Assembly (NCBI RefSeq): GCF_030758295.1
Contig: NZ_CP132335.1
Location: 5,188,333 to 5,252,332 of the forward strand
Origin: Pararhizobium sp. IMCC21322
GTDB lineage: Bacteria > Pseudomonadota > Alphaproteobacteria > Rhizobiales > GCA-2746425
Reading direction: 5' to 3'
Length of the DNA: 64,000 nt
Both the position numbers and the translations under genes were made by a program. The notes below the pieces were generated by a model, which made no database searches, was not told the origin of the DNA, and was given only the letters and a program-made list of their open reading frames with translations. Positions 35,443 to 47,442 of this stretch are shown one piece after another (positions within the stretch are counted from its first letter, which is position 1; each line of letters opens with the position of its first letter).

Positions 35443-36300
35443 ATGGACACCCTGAATTACCGGCATCTGCGTTATTTTCGGGAGGTCGCCCATGAAGGTA
35501 ATCTCACACGTACGGCCGCAAAGCTGAACCTGTCGCAGTCGGCCCTGTCCACGCAAATAAAAACGCTGGAAGATCGCCTGGGCCATGCCTTGTTTGACCG
35601 CGTGAGCCGTGAATTGGCAATTACCGAAGTCGGGCGGATTGTGCTCGACTATGCGGACCGTATTTTCGGAACCGGTGAAGAGCTGGTTGCGCAGCTTGAA
35701 GGACGGGGAAACGTCAATTGGCCGCTGCGCGTCGGAGCCATATCAACATTGTCCCGAAACTTTCAACTCCAGTTTTTAAAACCTGTTCTTGAGGAGCAGA
35801 CGACCGAAGTCATCCTGAAATCAGGCGGCGAGGAAACCTTATTGGCATCTCTCAAATCACTGGCGCTGGATGTGATGCTGACCACCCAGCCGCCACGCAA
35901 TTCTGGCACCGCAGAGTTCACAGCGCATCTTATTGCAGAGCAAACGGTGGGTGCCCACGGAAATCCGGCGCGACTGAAGCACAAAACGCTGGCGGATCTG
36001 CTTCGCAATGAGCCCCTCATTGTGCCCACAGAAAGCTCCATTCGCACTGGGTTTGACAGCCTGATTGCACGATTGGGTGTGCAGCCAAAAATTGCCGCTG
36101 AAGTTGATGATATGGCCATGGTGCGCCTGTTGACCCGTCAGGATTTTGGCATCGCTATTGCGCCAAATGTTGTTCTGGCCGACGAGATTGCAGCCGGATT
36201 GGTGGAAACATCGCGGTTTGATCTGGCGATTGTGGAAACCTTTTACGCAGTCGTTGCCCGGCGCGCCTTTCCACATCCGGCGCTTGAAGACCTGCTGTGA
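35443..36300 (+). CDS. LysR-family transcriptional regulator
   Basis: 285 residues. The N-terminal winged helix is unmistakable (YFREVAHEGNLTRTAAKLNLSQSALSTQIKTLEDRLG, residues 10-47), followed by a periplasmic-binding-like effector domain (about 90-280). The family is related to regulators that read small carboxylates or stress signals, but the ligand is not evident. Divergent from the DUF1349 gene, which is its first candidate target. Confidence 0.92.
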   Translation: MDTLNYRHLRYFREVAHEGNLTRTAAKLNLSQSALSTQIKTLEDRLGHALFDRVSRELAITEVGRIVLDYADRIFGTGEELVAQLEGRGNVNWPLRVGAISTLSRNFQLQFLKPVLEEQTTEVILKSGGEETLLASLKSLALDVMLTTQPPRNSGTAEFTAHLIAEQTVGAHGNPARLKHKTLADLLRNEPLIVPTESSIRTGFDSLIARLGVQPKIAAEVDDMAMVRLLTRQDFGIAIAPNVVLADEIAAGLVETSRFDLAIVETFYAVVARRAFPHPALEDLL

Positions 36301-36372
36301 GCTGAGGAGATTGACGCTTCACTTTTTCCATTGGCGCTTTTTACCGGCGCAAGTTTGCGCTAAACAGGCGTC

Positions 36373-37758
36373 ATGATCGCTTTCCTCATCCGCTGTGTCG
36401 TTCTGATGTCTCTGTGCCTGTTCGCAGGCATGGCCGCTGCGGAAACGCCACGCGAGGTCAAACTGCGCCTGGAAATGGAGCAGCGGGCCAAGGATCTGGC
36501 AAATCTGCAGGCCAGTATTGAGGTCACCGCCGAGCGAGAGGCCGAACTGGCCGCAGATGTGCAGGCTCTGGAACAAACCCGCGCAACACTCAACACGGAA
36601 TTGATCGAAGCTGCCCAGCGCTCCAGAACACTGGAAGACAGCATTTCCAATTCCGAAGTTCGGCTGGATGCCTCACTGGAAACCGAAGAAGTGATTCGCC
36701 TGTCCCTGCTCAAACGACGCGCATTGCTTGGAGAAATTCTGGCCACTCTGCAACGCATGGGCCGCTCTCCACCGCCCGCCTTGCTGGTCCGCCCGGAGGA
36801 TGTGATGAGTGCTATCCGCAGTGCCATGCTGATTGGAGCCGTCCTGCCGGATGTAAGGGGACAGGCTGAAAAACTGGCCTCCGATCTCGATGAACTGGTG
36901 GCTGTACGAACAGAGATCGAGGATACGACAAATCAGCTCAAGTCGGACTATAAGGCCTTGAGTGAGGAACAGACCCGTCTGGCATTGCTGCTCGACAAAA
37001 AACGGGAAGAAGTGAGCGAATCAACATCCGAGCTGGCAATCCAGCAGCAAAAAGCTTCGGAATTGGGCAAGGAAGCTGTCAGTCTGAAAGAGTTGATAGG
37101 CTCAATGGAAGAGCAAATTGCTGCCGTTCAGAAAGCCCAACAAGATTCCATCGACGCAGCAGAAACCGCCCGCCGCGAGGCAGCGCAACGAGCCGCAGCA
37201 CGAACAACAACGTCAAAATTGCAGGCTTTGGGAGATCAGGGCCGTATTGCACCGGCAATCTCTTTTGACGATGCGAAAGGACTGCTGCCACTGCCGGTCA
37301 GCGGTGCATTACTGGCGGATTTTGGCTCACCTGATGAAACTGGCGATGACAGCAAGGGCATCAGCATTGCCGCGCGCCCTGGCAGCGCAGTCATAGCCCC
37401 CGCCGATGGCTGGGTCGTCTATGCCGGGCCATTTCGCACGTACGGCCAATTATTGATCCTGAATGCTGGCGATGATTACCATCTGGTACTGGCAGGTATG
37501 GAAACAATTAATGTCGAATTGGGGCAATTTGTTTTGTCCGGCGAGCCCATTGCCACAATGGGGTCACGGAAGCTTGCCAATCTGGTTACTGCAGATGCTG
37601 GCTCCATAACCAATGGGGATGATCGATCCCTAACGGATAGTAACGTGACAGATGGTCCTGCTGCGCTATATGTTGAGTTTAGAAAAGATGGCGTTTCAAT
37701 AGACCCGTCCTCCTGGTGGGTCGTGGATATAGCCACCGAAAATGATTTAGATGGTTGA
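36373..37758 (+). CDS. EnvC-type murein hydrolase activator (M23-like, degenerate)
   Basis: 461 residues: signal peptide (ends near MAAAET, residue 24), two long coiled-coil stretches (about 28-140 and 175-290) and a C-terminal LytM/M23 fold (about 315-455). The M23 zinc ligands are lost: the HxGID motif reads SKGISIAA and the HxH motif reads YHLVLAG, as in EnvC proteins that activate amidases rather than cut peptidoglycan. It stands just before ctpA, the common alphaproteobacterial pairing. Confidence 0.9.
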   Translation: MIAFLIRCVVLMSLCLFAGMAAAETPREVKLRLEMEQRAKDLANLQASIEVTAEREAELAADVQALEQTRATLNTELIEAAQRSRTLEDSISNSEVRLDASLETEEVIRLSLLKRRALLGEILATLQRMGRSPPPALLVRPEDVMSAIRSAMLIGAVLPDVRGQAEKLASDLDELVAVRTEIEDTTNQLKSDYKALSEEQTRLALLLDKKREEVSESTSELAIQQQKASELGKEAVSLKELIGSMEEQIAAVQKAQQDSIDAAETARREAAQRAAARTTTSKLQALGDQGRIAPAISFDDAKGLLPLPVSGALLADFGSPDETGDDSKGISIAARPGSAVIAPADGWVVYAGPFRTYGQLLILNAGDDYHLVLAGMETINVELGQFVLSGEPIATMGSRKLANLVTADAGSITNGDDRSLTDSNVTDGPAALYVEFRKDGVSIDPSSWWVVDIATENDLDG

Positions 37759-37798
37759 AGTTTTGCGGTAGACTATCCGGCAAACATATTCGAAGGGC

Positions 37799-39133
37799 AT
37801 GAAGATGATAAATAAATCCGTTGTCACCCTGGTTGCAGGCGTCATGATTGGCGCTGCAGGCGTGGTTGGCGTGAGTCAATTGCCGATCGTCGGCGCATCT
37901 GCGGAGGCCGCCAGCCGCGATACATACCGCCAATTAAACCTGTTTGGTGATGTGTTTGAGCGTATTCGCAACGATTATGTTGAGGAACCCGGCGACGGTG
38001 ACCTGATCGAATCAGCGATTACCGGTATGCTGACCTCACTTGACCCCCATTCCAGCTTCATGAATGCCAAAGCGTATCAGGATATGCGGGTACAGACCCG
38101 CGGTGAGTTTGGTGGTCTTGGTATTGAAGTCACCATGGAAGACGGCTTTGTGAAGGTTGTGACCCCGATTGATGACACACCGGCTGCAAAAGCTGGCGTT
38201 TTGCCTGGCGATCTGATCACCCATCTGGATGGCGAGCAGATTCAGGGACTGACTTTAAATGAGGCCGTGGAAAAAATGCGCGGCGCCGTTAAAGAGCCCT
38301 TGACCGTGACGGTCCGTCGCGGCGATGGCGCGCCGTTTGATATCACGATCATTCGCGACATCATCAAAATCCGTTCCGTCCGTTTCCGCATCGAAGATGG
38401 CATCGGCTACATTCGACTGAGCCAGTTCACCGATCAAACCTTTGATGGCTTGAAAGATGCAATTGCAGAGATCAAGGAAACACAGGAAGAAGATGGTCTG
38501 AAAGGCTATGTTCTGGATTTGCGCAACAACCCCGGCGGTTTGCTGGATCAGGCTATTGCCGTATCCGACGCGTTTCTGGAGCGCGGTGAAATCGTCTCCA
38601 CCAGAGGACGGCACAATGGCGACAGCCAACGCTTCTCTGCCCGCGATGGAGATCTGATAGACGGCAAACCGGTTATTGTATTGGTCAATGGCGGCGCAGC
38701 TTCTGCATCCGAAATCGTTGCCGGCGCATTGCAGGACCATCGCCGTGCCACCATTCTTGGAACACGCTCATTCGGCAAGGGATCGGTTCAAACCATTATC
38801 CCGCTTGGCACCGAAGGCGCGATTCGTCTGACGACTGCGCGCTATTACACACCGGCAGGCCGTTCCATTCAGGCAAAAGGCATTGTCCCTGATATCCGTG
38901 TGATTCAGGAACTGCCCGAAGAACTGAAGGGGCTGGAGCAGCCTCGCGGTGAAGCCTCCTTGCGTGGCCATTTGGCAAATGGTGGTGACGAAGAAGAGAA
39001 GGCTGGCTCCTCAGCGTATGTGCCACCCGATCCCAAAGATGATCAGCAGCTGAACTTTGCCTATGACCTCCTGAATGGCATTCAGGTACATGCAAACTTC
39101 CCGCCTGATCCTGAGCAGGGTGTTCCAAACTAA
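37799..39133 (+). CDS. ctpA: C-terminal processing peptidase CtpA (S41)
   Basis: 444-residue periplasmic protease. N-terminal signal or anchor (VVTLVAGVMIGAAGVVG), a PDZ domain (about 103-175, GGLGIEVTMEDGFVKVV), then the S41 catalytic domain with Ser302 (VNGGAASASEI) and Lys327 (GTRSFGKGSVQ). It trims C-termini of envelope proteins. The tail beyond 385 is Glu/Gly-rich. It follows the EnvC gene by 40 bp and ends at a strong terminator. Confidence 0.95.
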   Translation: MKMINKSVVTLVAGVMIGAAGVVGVSQLPIVGASAEAASRDTYRQLNLFGDVFERIRNDYVEEPGDGDLIESAITGMLTSLDPHSSFMNAKAYQDMRVQTRGEFGGLGIEVTMEDGFVKVVTPIDDTPAAKAGVLPGDLITHLDGEQIQGLTLNEAVEKMRGAVKEPLTVTVRRGDGAPFDITIIRDIIKIRSVRFRIEDGIGYIRLSQFTDQTFDGLKDAIAEIKETQEEDGLKGYVLDLRNNPGGLLDQAIAVSDAFLERGEIVSTRGRHNGDSQRFSARDGDLIDGKPVIVLVNGGAASASEIVAGALQDHRRATILGTRSFGKGSVQTIIPLGTEGAIRLTTARYYTPAGRSIQAKGIVPDIRVIQELPEELKGLEQPRGEASLRGHLANGGDEEEKAGSSAYVPPDPKDDQQLNFAYDLLNGIQVHANFPPDPEQGVPN

Positions 39134-39203
39134 ATCACCTCAGTGATTTTGAATTCGATCATACAGACCCAAGCCCGCTAATTCGTTAGCGGGCTTCTTT
39201 GTT
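39132..39203 (+). terminator. Terminator after ctpA (two hairpins)
   Basis: AAATCAC-CTCA-GTGATTT (39132-39149) overlaps the stop codon and is followed by the main hairpin AAGCCCGCTAA (39171-39181), loop TTCG, TTAGCGGGCTT (39186-39196) and tail CTTTGTTT. The 11-bp stem with a UUCG tetraloop is a textbook intrinsic terminator. Confidence 0.8.
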
Positions 39204-39283
39204 TAAAAGAAACCAATTCTTCACCATGTAGCCGCTAGTCTGCGCCCTCACCATCGGGGGTAGCAGGTGGAAAGCCGCATCAC

Positions 39284-40516
39284 GTGACCAGTTTTTCTGT
39301 TCCTATAAACGAATCGGGCCAGGTTTCGAAAGAAAACCAATCAGGGTCAGCACTGCCTGCAATTGTCGGCCTGTCGACCATCAGCTTATGCCTGATTGTT
39401 GTTCTCATCCTCTGGATTTCAATTCTCGATGATCCGGCAGGCGGACGCCCGCATGTCAGTGTCGAGATTACAAATGCGACGGCGCAGCTTGATCTCGGCA
39501 CTGTAGGCGTCGCAAATGTCCGCCCCAGCATGACGCCGGATCCGGAAGATCTAAGCATTGATCCCCTGCTGCCAGGCACAAAAATGCGGGCGATAGCAGC
39601 CAGTCCGGGCACGATCACCGCCGCACCGGACGCGAATATTGCAGATAGTGAAGAGCCAATTGCGGCGTCAATCCATTCCAACGCTCACCGCCTCTCCGTC
39701 TTCCCCCTGGATAATATGGTGGCGCGCAGCGAATATGGATTGATCCCCAAACGCTCCGGCGATGGCATGACCCCGTTTTCAGTCTATTCAAGACCACAAC
39801 AATTTATCCCCGAGGGTCCGAAAATCGCGCTGGTCATTGGCGGCATTGGCCTGTCCCAAAGCACCACGGCACAAGCGCTTGTTGAACTGCCACCAACAAT
39901 AGCGCTGGCGTTTGCAACCTATGGCGAAAATCTGGAACGATGGAAGAAGCTGTCTCGCGAAAACGGCTTCGAGTTGTTGATCGAAGCGCCCATGGAGCCT
40001 TTCAACTACCCCCAGAATGATCCGGGACCCCACACGCTTCTGGTCGATGCAACCCCTGCAGAAAACAAATCCAAGCTGGATTGGGTTCTATCGCGCACAT
40101 CAAACTATATCGGCGTGATCCCTTCTATGGGAGCACGGTTCACCGCAGACGAAAATGCATTGACGGCATTTGCCAGCGAATTGAACAAAATAGGCCTTGC
40201 TTTCATTGATCCGTCAAACTCTGTTCGCAGTATTGCTGACCAGATTGTGCGCCGCGCCTCGACGGATCAACTGGGGCATTTGCCATTTCTGAAGGTGGAT
40301 GTTGTGCTTGACGGAGACGCAACACGCGCTTCCATCGAACAGCACCTCATTCAACTTGAGGAATTGTCCAACACCAAGGGCCTTGCCGTGGGCTATGCCC
40401 AATTGCGTCCATCCACAGTGGCAACCCTCACGGAGTGGCTGCAATTACTGGAACAGCGCGGTGTTACACTGATCCCCTTGAGCGCAGCAATCAATCTATC
40501 CATGCCAAAATTGTGA
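39284..40516 (+). CDS. Divergent polysaccharide deacetylase family protein
   Basis: 410 residues with a transmembrane anchor near 28-46 (ISLCLIVVLILWISIL) and a YibQ-like divergent polysaccharide deacetylase domain from about 182 (KIALVIGGIGLSQSTTAQALVELPPTIALAFATYG, FELLIEAPMEPFNYP, NYIGVIPSMGARFT). It is generally placed next to envC and ctpA, and a role in envelope glycan turnover is presumed. The start is GTG at 39284, ten bases after AGGTGGAAA. Confidence 0.9.
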   Translation: MTSFSVPINESGQVSKENQSGSALPAIVGLSTISLCLIVVLILWISILDDPAGGRPHVSVEITNATAQLDLGTVGVANVRPSMTPDPEDLSIDPLLPGTKMRAIAASPGTITAAPDANIADSEEPIAASIHSNAHRLSVFPLDNMVARSEYGLIPKRSGDGMTPFSVYSRPQQFIPEGPKIALVIGGIGLSQSTTAQALVELPPTIALAFATYGENLERWKKLSRENGFELLIEAPMEPFNYPQNDPGPHTLLVDATPAENKSKLDWVLSRTSNYIGVIPSMGARFTADENALTAFASELNKIGLAFIDPSNSVRSIADQIVRRASTDQLGHLPFLKVDVVLDGDATRASIEQHLIQLEELSNTKGLAVGYAQLRPSTVATLTEWLQLLEQRGVTLIPLSAAINLSMPKL

Positions 40517-40590
40517 CGCTGTAAAAAGCAGACATTGCCTCACTTCCTGTCAGGGGTTACTGCTGAAAGAAGTCGACAGAGGACGCTTTC

Positions 40591-41199
40591 ATGACATTGG
40601 TAACCGACATTCGTCAGCTGGAGCAGCTGTATGGCGTGCCTTCAGAAGCCTCGTTGATCAAAGTCTCCGACCAGATTACCAGAAACTACCAATTGCTGAT
40701 CGAAGCGTCACCTTTCATGATATTGGCCACCAGCGGCCCGGAAGGGATCGACTGTTCACCGCGCGGCGACGCAGAACAGGTCGTTTTCATCAAGGATCGA
40801 AAGACCCTTTTGCTGCCTGACCGCAGGGGAAACAACAGAATGGATTCCTTACGCAACATTGTGCGCAATCCTGAAATCGCCCTGCTGTTTCTCATTCCGG
40901 GCAGCAACACGACGCTGCGCCTCAATGGAACAGCAATTATAAGCACAGATGCGGACCTCACCAGCCAGTATGAAATGCAGGGAAAAGAGCCCCGTTCGGT
41001 GATCATAGTGACCATCCGCGAAATTTATTTCCAATGCGCCAGAGCTGTCATGCGGGCTGATTTGTGGAACCCGGAGCATTTCAAGCCCGCAAAAACCCTC
41101 CCATCGGCAGGCGATATGATGCAGGAACTCAAAAATGATTTTGATGGAACCTCTTATGATAAGGAATGGCCCGCCCGTGCAGAACAATCAATGTGGTAA
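40591..41199 (+). CDS. Pyridoxamine-5'-phosphate-oxidase-family FMN protein
   Basis: 202-residue split-barrel flavoprotein. FMILATSGPEGIDCSPRGDAEQVVFI and LLPDRRGNNRMDSLRNIVRNPEIALLFLIPG match the MSMEG_1061-type PPOX proteins that bind FMN. The physiological substrate is unknown. It starts 74 bp after the deacetylase gene and ends 6 bp before rppH, so it is likely co-transcribed with the latter. Confidence 0.85.
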   Translation: MTLVTDIRQLEQLYGVPSEASLIKVSDQITRNYQLLIEASPFMILATSGPEGIDCSPRGDAEQVVFIKDRKTLLLPDRRGNNRMDSLRNIVRNPEIALLFLIPGSNTTLRLNGTAIISTDADLTSQYEMQGKEPRSVIIVTIREIYFQCARAVMRADLWNPEHFKPAKTLPSAGDMMQELKNDFDGTSYDKEWPARAEQSMW

Positions 41200-41205
41200 G
41201 CGCTC

Positions 41206-41745
41206 ATGAACAGTTCAGAAAATCTCCTCCCATACCGCCCCAATGTGGGCATCGCCCTGTTTAACAGATCCGGCAAGGTATGGGTCGGCCGCAGGGCTGG
41301 AATGCCCGAAACCCTGCCCGAAGAGGACGATATGAGTTTCGCCTGGCAAATGCCCCAGGGCGGCATTGATGACGGGGAAGACCCACTTCCGGCGGCGAAG
41401 CGTGAATTGTTTGAAGAAACAGGTGTCAGCAGCATAGAAATGCTGGCTGAGGCCCCGGACTGGTTTACGTATGAATTGGCTCCCGACATCATCAAGAAGG
41501 GCTGGCGCAGCAAGTATCGCGGCCAGCGGCAGAAATGGTTCGCGTTCCTGTTTACCGGCGATGAGACAGAAATCAACGTTTTAACGCCCGGCGGCGGAGC
41601 CTTTGAGGCCGAGTTTTCGGATTGGCGCTGGGCAGATTTGGAAGAAACACCGGACCTGATCGTTCCGTTCAAACGAGAGGTCTATGAACAGGTCGTAGAT
41701 GCCTTCTGCGGAATCTCGGACAATCTGAAACTGGATGCTGGCTGA
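41206..41745 (+). CDS. rppH: RNA pyrophosphohydrolase RppH
   Basis: 179-residue Nudix hydrolase that removes pyrophosphate from mRNA 5' ends and so starts decay. The family start YRPNVGIALFN and WQMPQGGIDDGEDP are present, and the Nudix box runs from GGIDDGED to ELFEETGV with the catalytic Glu residues in place. The extra block YRGQRQKWFAFLF is typical of RppH. Convergent with atpC and separated by a bidirectional terminator. Confidence 0.95.
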   Translation: MNSSENLLPYRPNVGIALFNRSGKVWVGRRAGMPETLPEEDDMSFAWQMPQGGIDDGEDPLPAAKRELFEETGVSSIEMLAEAPDWFTYELAPDIIKKGWRSKYRGQRQKWFAFLFTGDETEINVLTPGGGAFEAEFSDWRWADLEETPDLIVPFKREVYEQVVDAFCGISDNLKLDAG

Positions 41746-41751
41746 GACATT

Positions 41752-41781
41752 AAAAAAGCCCGGCGAATGAGCCGGGTTTTT
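41752..41781. terminator. Bidirectional terminator between rppH and atpC
   Basis: CCCGGC (41759-41764), loop GAATGA, GCCGGG (41771-41776), flanked by a run of six A on the left and five T on the right, so it serves both converging transcripts. Confidence 0.85.
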
Positions 41782-41803
41782 CTGAAATTCCAGATATGTG
41801 ACG

Positions 41804-42205
41804 TCAGAGCGATAGCGACTGTTTCACATGTTCAAGATCGGACAGACGCAGATTGGCAATGTCTTTGGCATCGCCTTCAGCCACATCGACAGCTTCCTGA
41901 GCATTCTTCAGTCGGGCCGCCAGCGTCTCGCTGTCCAACTCATTGGCCAGCATGGCAACTTCTGCCAGAAGGCTCAGACCATTGTCGTTGATGTCAGCAA
42001 ACCCGCCATCCACAAAAATTGTGTCTTCGCCGCCCTCGGCGCGTTTGACCAGAACCAGACCTGGCTTGACAGTTGTCATGGTCGGGGCGTGATCCTTCAT
42101 GACGGTCATTTGACCGTCAGATGCAGGAATTACAACTTCAACCACGTCTTCCGACAACACCAGACGTTCTGGTGATACCAGTTCAAACGGAAAGGATTCG
42201 GCCAT
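41804..42205 (-). CDS. atpC: F1 ATP synthase epsilon subunit
   Basis: 133-residue epsilon subunit of F1. FPFELVSPERLVLSEDVVEVVIPASDGQMTVM is the family beta-sandwich start, and the helical C-terminal tail is present and ends near EHVKQSLSL. It links rotor to catalytic head and may inhibit hydrolysis. Last gene of atpHAGDC, 36 bp after atpD. Confidence 0.96.
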   Translation of the reverse strand: MAESFPFELVSPERLVLSEDVVEVVIPASDGQMTVMKDHAPTMTTVKPGLVLVKRAEGGEDTIFVDGGFADINDNGLSLLAEVAMLANELDSETLAARLKNAQEAVDVAEGDAKDIANLRLSDLEHVKQSLSL

Positions 42206-42241
42206 TAGTCTGCCTCTTTCAATACTGCGACTGCCTGCCAG

Positions 42242-44571
<2,330 letters not shown>

Positions 44572-44677
44572 GTTTGTCTACTTCTTCCTGAATGAGCCAG
44601 CGCCACCGTCACCAACAAGTTTTACAGTCTATCTGCAAAACGCCGATAAGCAGAGCGGCCCCGTCCAACAACCAGAC

Positions 44678-46207
44678 TTACGCGAAATTCTTCGCGTAAG
44701 CATCGATGATTGATGTCAGCTTTGTCTTGATATCATCCGTCAGAGCTTTCTCCGTCCGGATCGCATTCAGCAATTCTGCATTCTCATTGCGCAGAAGTGA
44801 CAGAAGACCCTCTTCAAAAGGACGAACTTCACTGACTTTGATCTTGTCCAGATAGCCATTCACACCAGCAAAAATCACTGCAACCTGTTCTTCGGTTTTA
44901 AGCGGAGAGAATTGCGGTTGTTTCAGCAATTCCACCAAACGCGCACCGCGGTTGAGGAGCTGTTGGGTGGACGCGTCAAGATCAGATCCGAACTGCGCAA
45001 ACGCAGCCATCTCACGATATTGGGCCAATTCACCCTTAATTGTACCGGCAACCTGCTTCATCGCCTTGATCTGGGCGGCTGATCCCACACGGGACACAGA
45101 CAGACCCACATTCACTGCCGGGCGAATACCCTGGAAGAACAGATCAGTCTCAAGGAAGATCTGCCCATCCGTAATGGAAATCACATTTGTCGGAATATAG
45201 GCCGACACGTCATTCGCCTGGGTTTCAATAACCGGAAGCGCAGTCAGTGAACCGGAACCATTGTCTTCGTTCAGCTTCGCAGAGCGCTCAAGAAGACGAG
45301 AGTGCAGGTAGAAAACGTCACCTGGATAGGCTTCACGGCCTGGTGGACGGCGCAGCAACAACGACATCTGACGATAGGCAACAGCCTGTTTTGACAAATC
45401 ATCATAACAGATCAGGGCATGCATGCCATTGTCGCGGAAAAACTCACCCATCGCACAACCGGCAAAAGGTGCCAGGAACTGCAGTGGTGCCGGCTCAGAT
45501 GCGGTGGCCGCAACAATGATGGAATATTCAAGCGCGCCGCGCTCTTCCAGAACTTTCACGAATTGGGCAACTGTCGAGCGTTTCTGGCCAATGGCCACGT
45601 AAACGCAATACAGTTTTTCGTTTTCGTCACCACTTTCATGCAGTGATTTCTGATTGAGGATCGTATCCAGCAGAATAGCTGTTTTGCCGGTCTGACGGTC
45701 ACCAATCACCAGCTCACGCTGGCCACGGCCAATCGGGATCATCGCATCAATTGCCTTGAGACCGGTCGACATAGGCTCATGAACCGACTTACGCGGAATA
45801 ATGCCTGGTGCCTTGACGTCCACCAAACGGCGCTCACTGCTTTCAATCGGGCCTTTGCCATCCAGCGGATTGCCAAGCGGATCAACAACGCGACCAAGCA
45901 GACCCTTGCCCACAGGCACATCCACAATCGCGCCGGTACGCTTGACCGTATCGCCTTCTTTAATGTCACGATCGGACCCGAAGATCACGATTCCGACATT
46001 GTCAGTTTCAAGGTTCAGCGCCATGCCACGGATGTTACCGGGGAATTCCACCATTTCACCGGCCTGGACGTTGTCCAAACCGTAAACGCGGGCGATACCA
46101 TCACCCACAGACAGAACCTGGCCGACTTCAGAAACTTCAGCTTCAGCGCCGAAATTCTTAATCTGCTCCTTGAGGATTGCGGAAATCTCCGCGGCCCGAA
46201 TGTCCAT
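44678..46207 (-). CDS. atpA: F1 ATP synthase alpha subunit
   Basis: 509-residue non-catalytic nucleotide-binding subunit. It starts [16 protein letters not shown]. The P-loop is [14 protein letters not shown], and the arginine finger lies in the C-terminal half of [10 protein letters not shown]. The start shares one base with the atpH stop (TGATG), so the two are translationally coupled. Confidence 0.99.
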   Translation of the reverse strand: MDIRAAEISAILKEQIKNFGAEAEVSEVGQVLSVGDGIARVYGLDNVQAGEMVEFPGNIRGMALNLETDNVGIVIFGSDRDIKEGDTVKRTGAIVDVPVGKGLLGRVVDPLGNPLDGKGPIESSERRLVDVKAPGIIPRKSVHEPMSTGLKAIDAMIPIGRGQRELVIGDRQTGKTAILLDTILNQKSLHESGDENEKLYCVYVAIGQKRSTVAQFVKVLEERGALEYSIIVAATASEPAPLQFLAPFAGCAMGEFFRDNGMHALICYDDLSKQAVAYRQMSLLLRRPPGREAYPGDVFYLHSRLLERSAKLNEDNGSGSLTALPVIETQANDVSAYIPTNVISITDGQIFLETDLFFQGIRPAVNVGLSVSRVGSAAQIKAMKQVAGTIKGELAQYREMAAFAQFGSDLDASTQQLLNRGARLVELLKQPQFSPLKTEEQVAVIFAGVNGYLDKIKVSEVRPFEEGLLSLLRNENAELLNAIRTEKALTDDIKTKLTSIIDAYAKNFA

Positions 46208-46797
46208 CAGCCAACCTCTTTCAATGCAATTTTAAGGGAGTTAAGTTTGGTGCGCAAAGACGTGTCGATCATTTTAGAGCCAACTTTCACGGTCAGCCCT
46301 CCCAAAATCGATGGGTCTACACGCACATTCAGTGTGACGTCCTTGCCAAGGCTTTTCTTCAAAGCCTTTTTCAGATCGTCAAGATGAGTTTTGTCCAGTT
46401 TCTGGGCAGCAACAACATATGCTGTGACTTCGCCACGATGGATCGCAGCCATTGCATGAAACGCTGAGATCATGCCAGGCACTGCAAACAGTCGGCGGTT
46501 CTTGGCAGCAATCTTGATCAGATTTGCGGCGGATCCTGAAAATCCGGCCTTGTCGAAAATCTGCCCCAGCGCTGCCAATTGTTCATCAGCTGAAAAGACC
46601 GGGCTTTTGACCAGCCGCTTCAAATCGTCGCTATCTGCCAGTATTTTCGAAAAATCGCTCAGATCTGCCTCGATCTTTTTGAGGGACTTTTCCTCCAGAC
46701 CGAGTTCAAACAGCGCAGTCGCGTATCGGGTCGCAACACCGGAAGATACGATGGTTGCTTGCGCACCAGAATTTTCTTGAGAAACAGTCTCAGTCAC
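46207..46797 (-). CDS. atpH: F1 ATP synthase delta subunit
   Basis: 196-residue delta subunit (OSCP) that ties F1 to the peripheral stalk. The family N-terminal helical bundle ([17 protein letters not shown]) and the C-terminal [37 protein letters not shown] are visible. First gene of the F1 operon; the Fo genes lie elsewhere, as usual in alphaproteobacteria. The promoter should lie in the 197-bp gap up to 46994. Confidence 0.97.
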   Translation of the reverse strand: MTETVSQENSGAQATIVSSGVATRYATALFELGLEEKSLKKIEADLSDFSKILADSDDLKRLVKSPVFSADEQLAALGQIFDKAGFSGSAANLIKIAAKNRRLFAVPGMISAFHAMAAIHRGEVTAYVVAAQKLDKTHLDDLKKALKKSLGKDVTLNVRVDPSILGGLTVKVGSKMIDTSLRTKLNSLKIALKEVG

Positions 46798-46994
46798 CTT
46801 TGCCCCGTCTCCTTCGGATCAACAATCTTTCCTACCACCCGCCAAAACGGGCTTCCGACAATTAATTCTGTTTAATTTCAACACCTTGGATTTAGATGCC
46901 GAAGTCTTCACAAAACTATAACCGGTGAAATCGCGCTTGACCTATCATATGGTTTGGCGCGGTGCAATATGGCTGTTGCGCGTTTTGTCCATCA

Positions 46995-47351
46995 TTACAC
47001 AGCCAAAGCCGCCGGGAGCGCCGCCAGACCAAGGCCCAGTTCAAACAGAATGGAGCCATAATTGAACTTTGTGCGCCCATTATCCAGCACAATGGAAACG
47101 CCGCGACCAAACCCTGTGAACAGCCATCCCAGCGCCAGCGCCCAAAAAGCCGCTGATGAGGGGGCAAAGAGGCACAGCAGGCCAACGCCCAGATAAAAGC
47201 CCGCAAGAGTGCCGCGCCCTTCAGCCAGCGCCTCCGGCCGCTCGGCCTTCGTCTGGAGATGAATAAGCCCGAGCGAATAGCGTGGCGCAATCAGACAGAT
47301 GAGGCCGAAGCCGACGGTAATGATGGCAGACAGAGTGGCAAGATAGATCAT
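46995..47351 (-). CDS. Small membrane protein, DUF4345-like
   Basis: 118 residues with four hydrophobic helices: LATLSAIITVGFGLICLIAP, GFYLGVGLLCLFAP, AFWALALGWLFTGFGRGVSI and GSILFELGLGLAALPA. The placement of EGRGTLAGFYLGVG and GFGRGVS recalls DUF4345 proteins, but the match is tentative. It lies 91 bp after priA on the same strand and 197 bp before atpH. No function is known. Confidence 0.6.
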   Translation of the reverse strand: MIYLATLSAIITVGFGLICLIAPRYSLGLIHLQTKAERPEALAEGRGTLAGFYLGVGLLCLFAPSSAAFWALALGWLFTGFGRGVSIVLDNGRTKFNYGSILFELGLGLAALPAALAV

Positions 47352-47442
47352 GACAGGCCTCTTGATGTTTTCCCGTCTTACGCAGGCACCTGCAAATCGG
47401 TTTTCGCCCCAATTCTCCCCTGACAGGCGCAGGCAACAAGCG

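Noticed and set aside
46798..46994. Terminator or riboswitch ahead of atpH
   Set aside because: A CCCG/CGGG pairing exists but is too short and lacks a T-run; no riboswitch-like conserved core seen.
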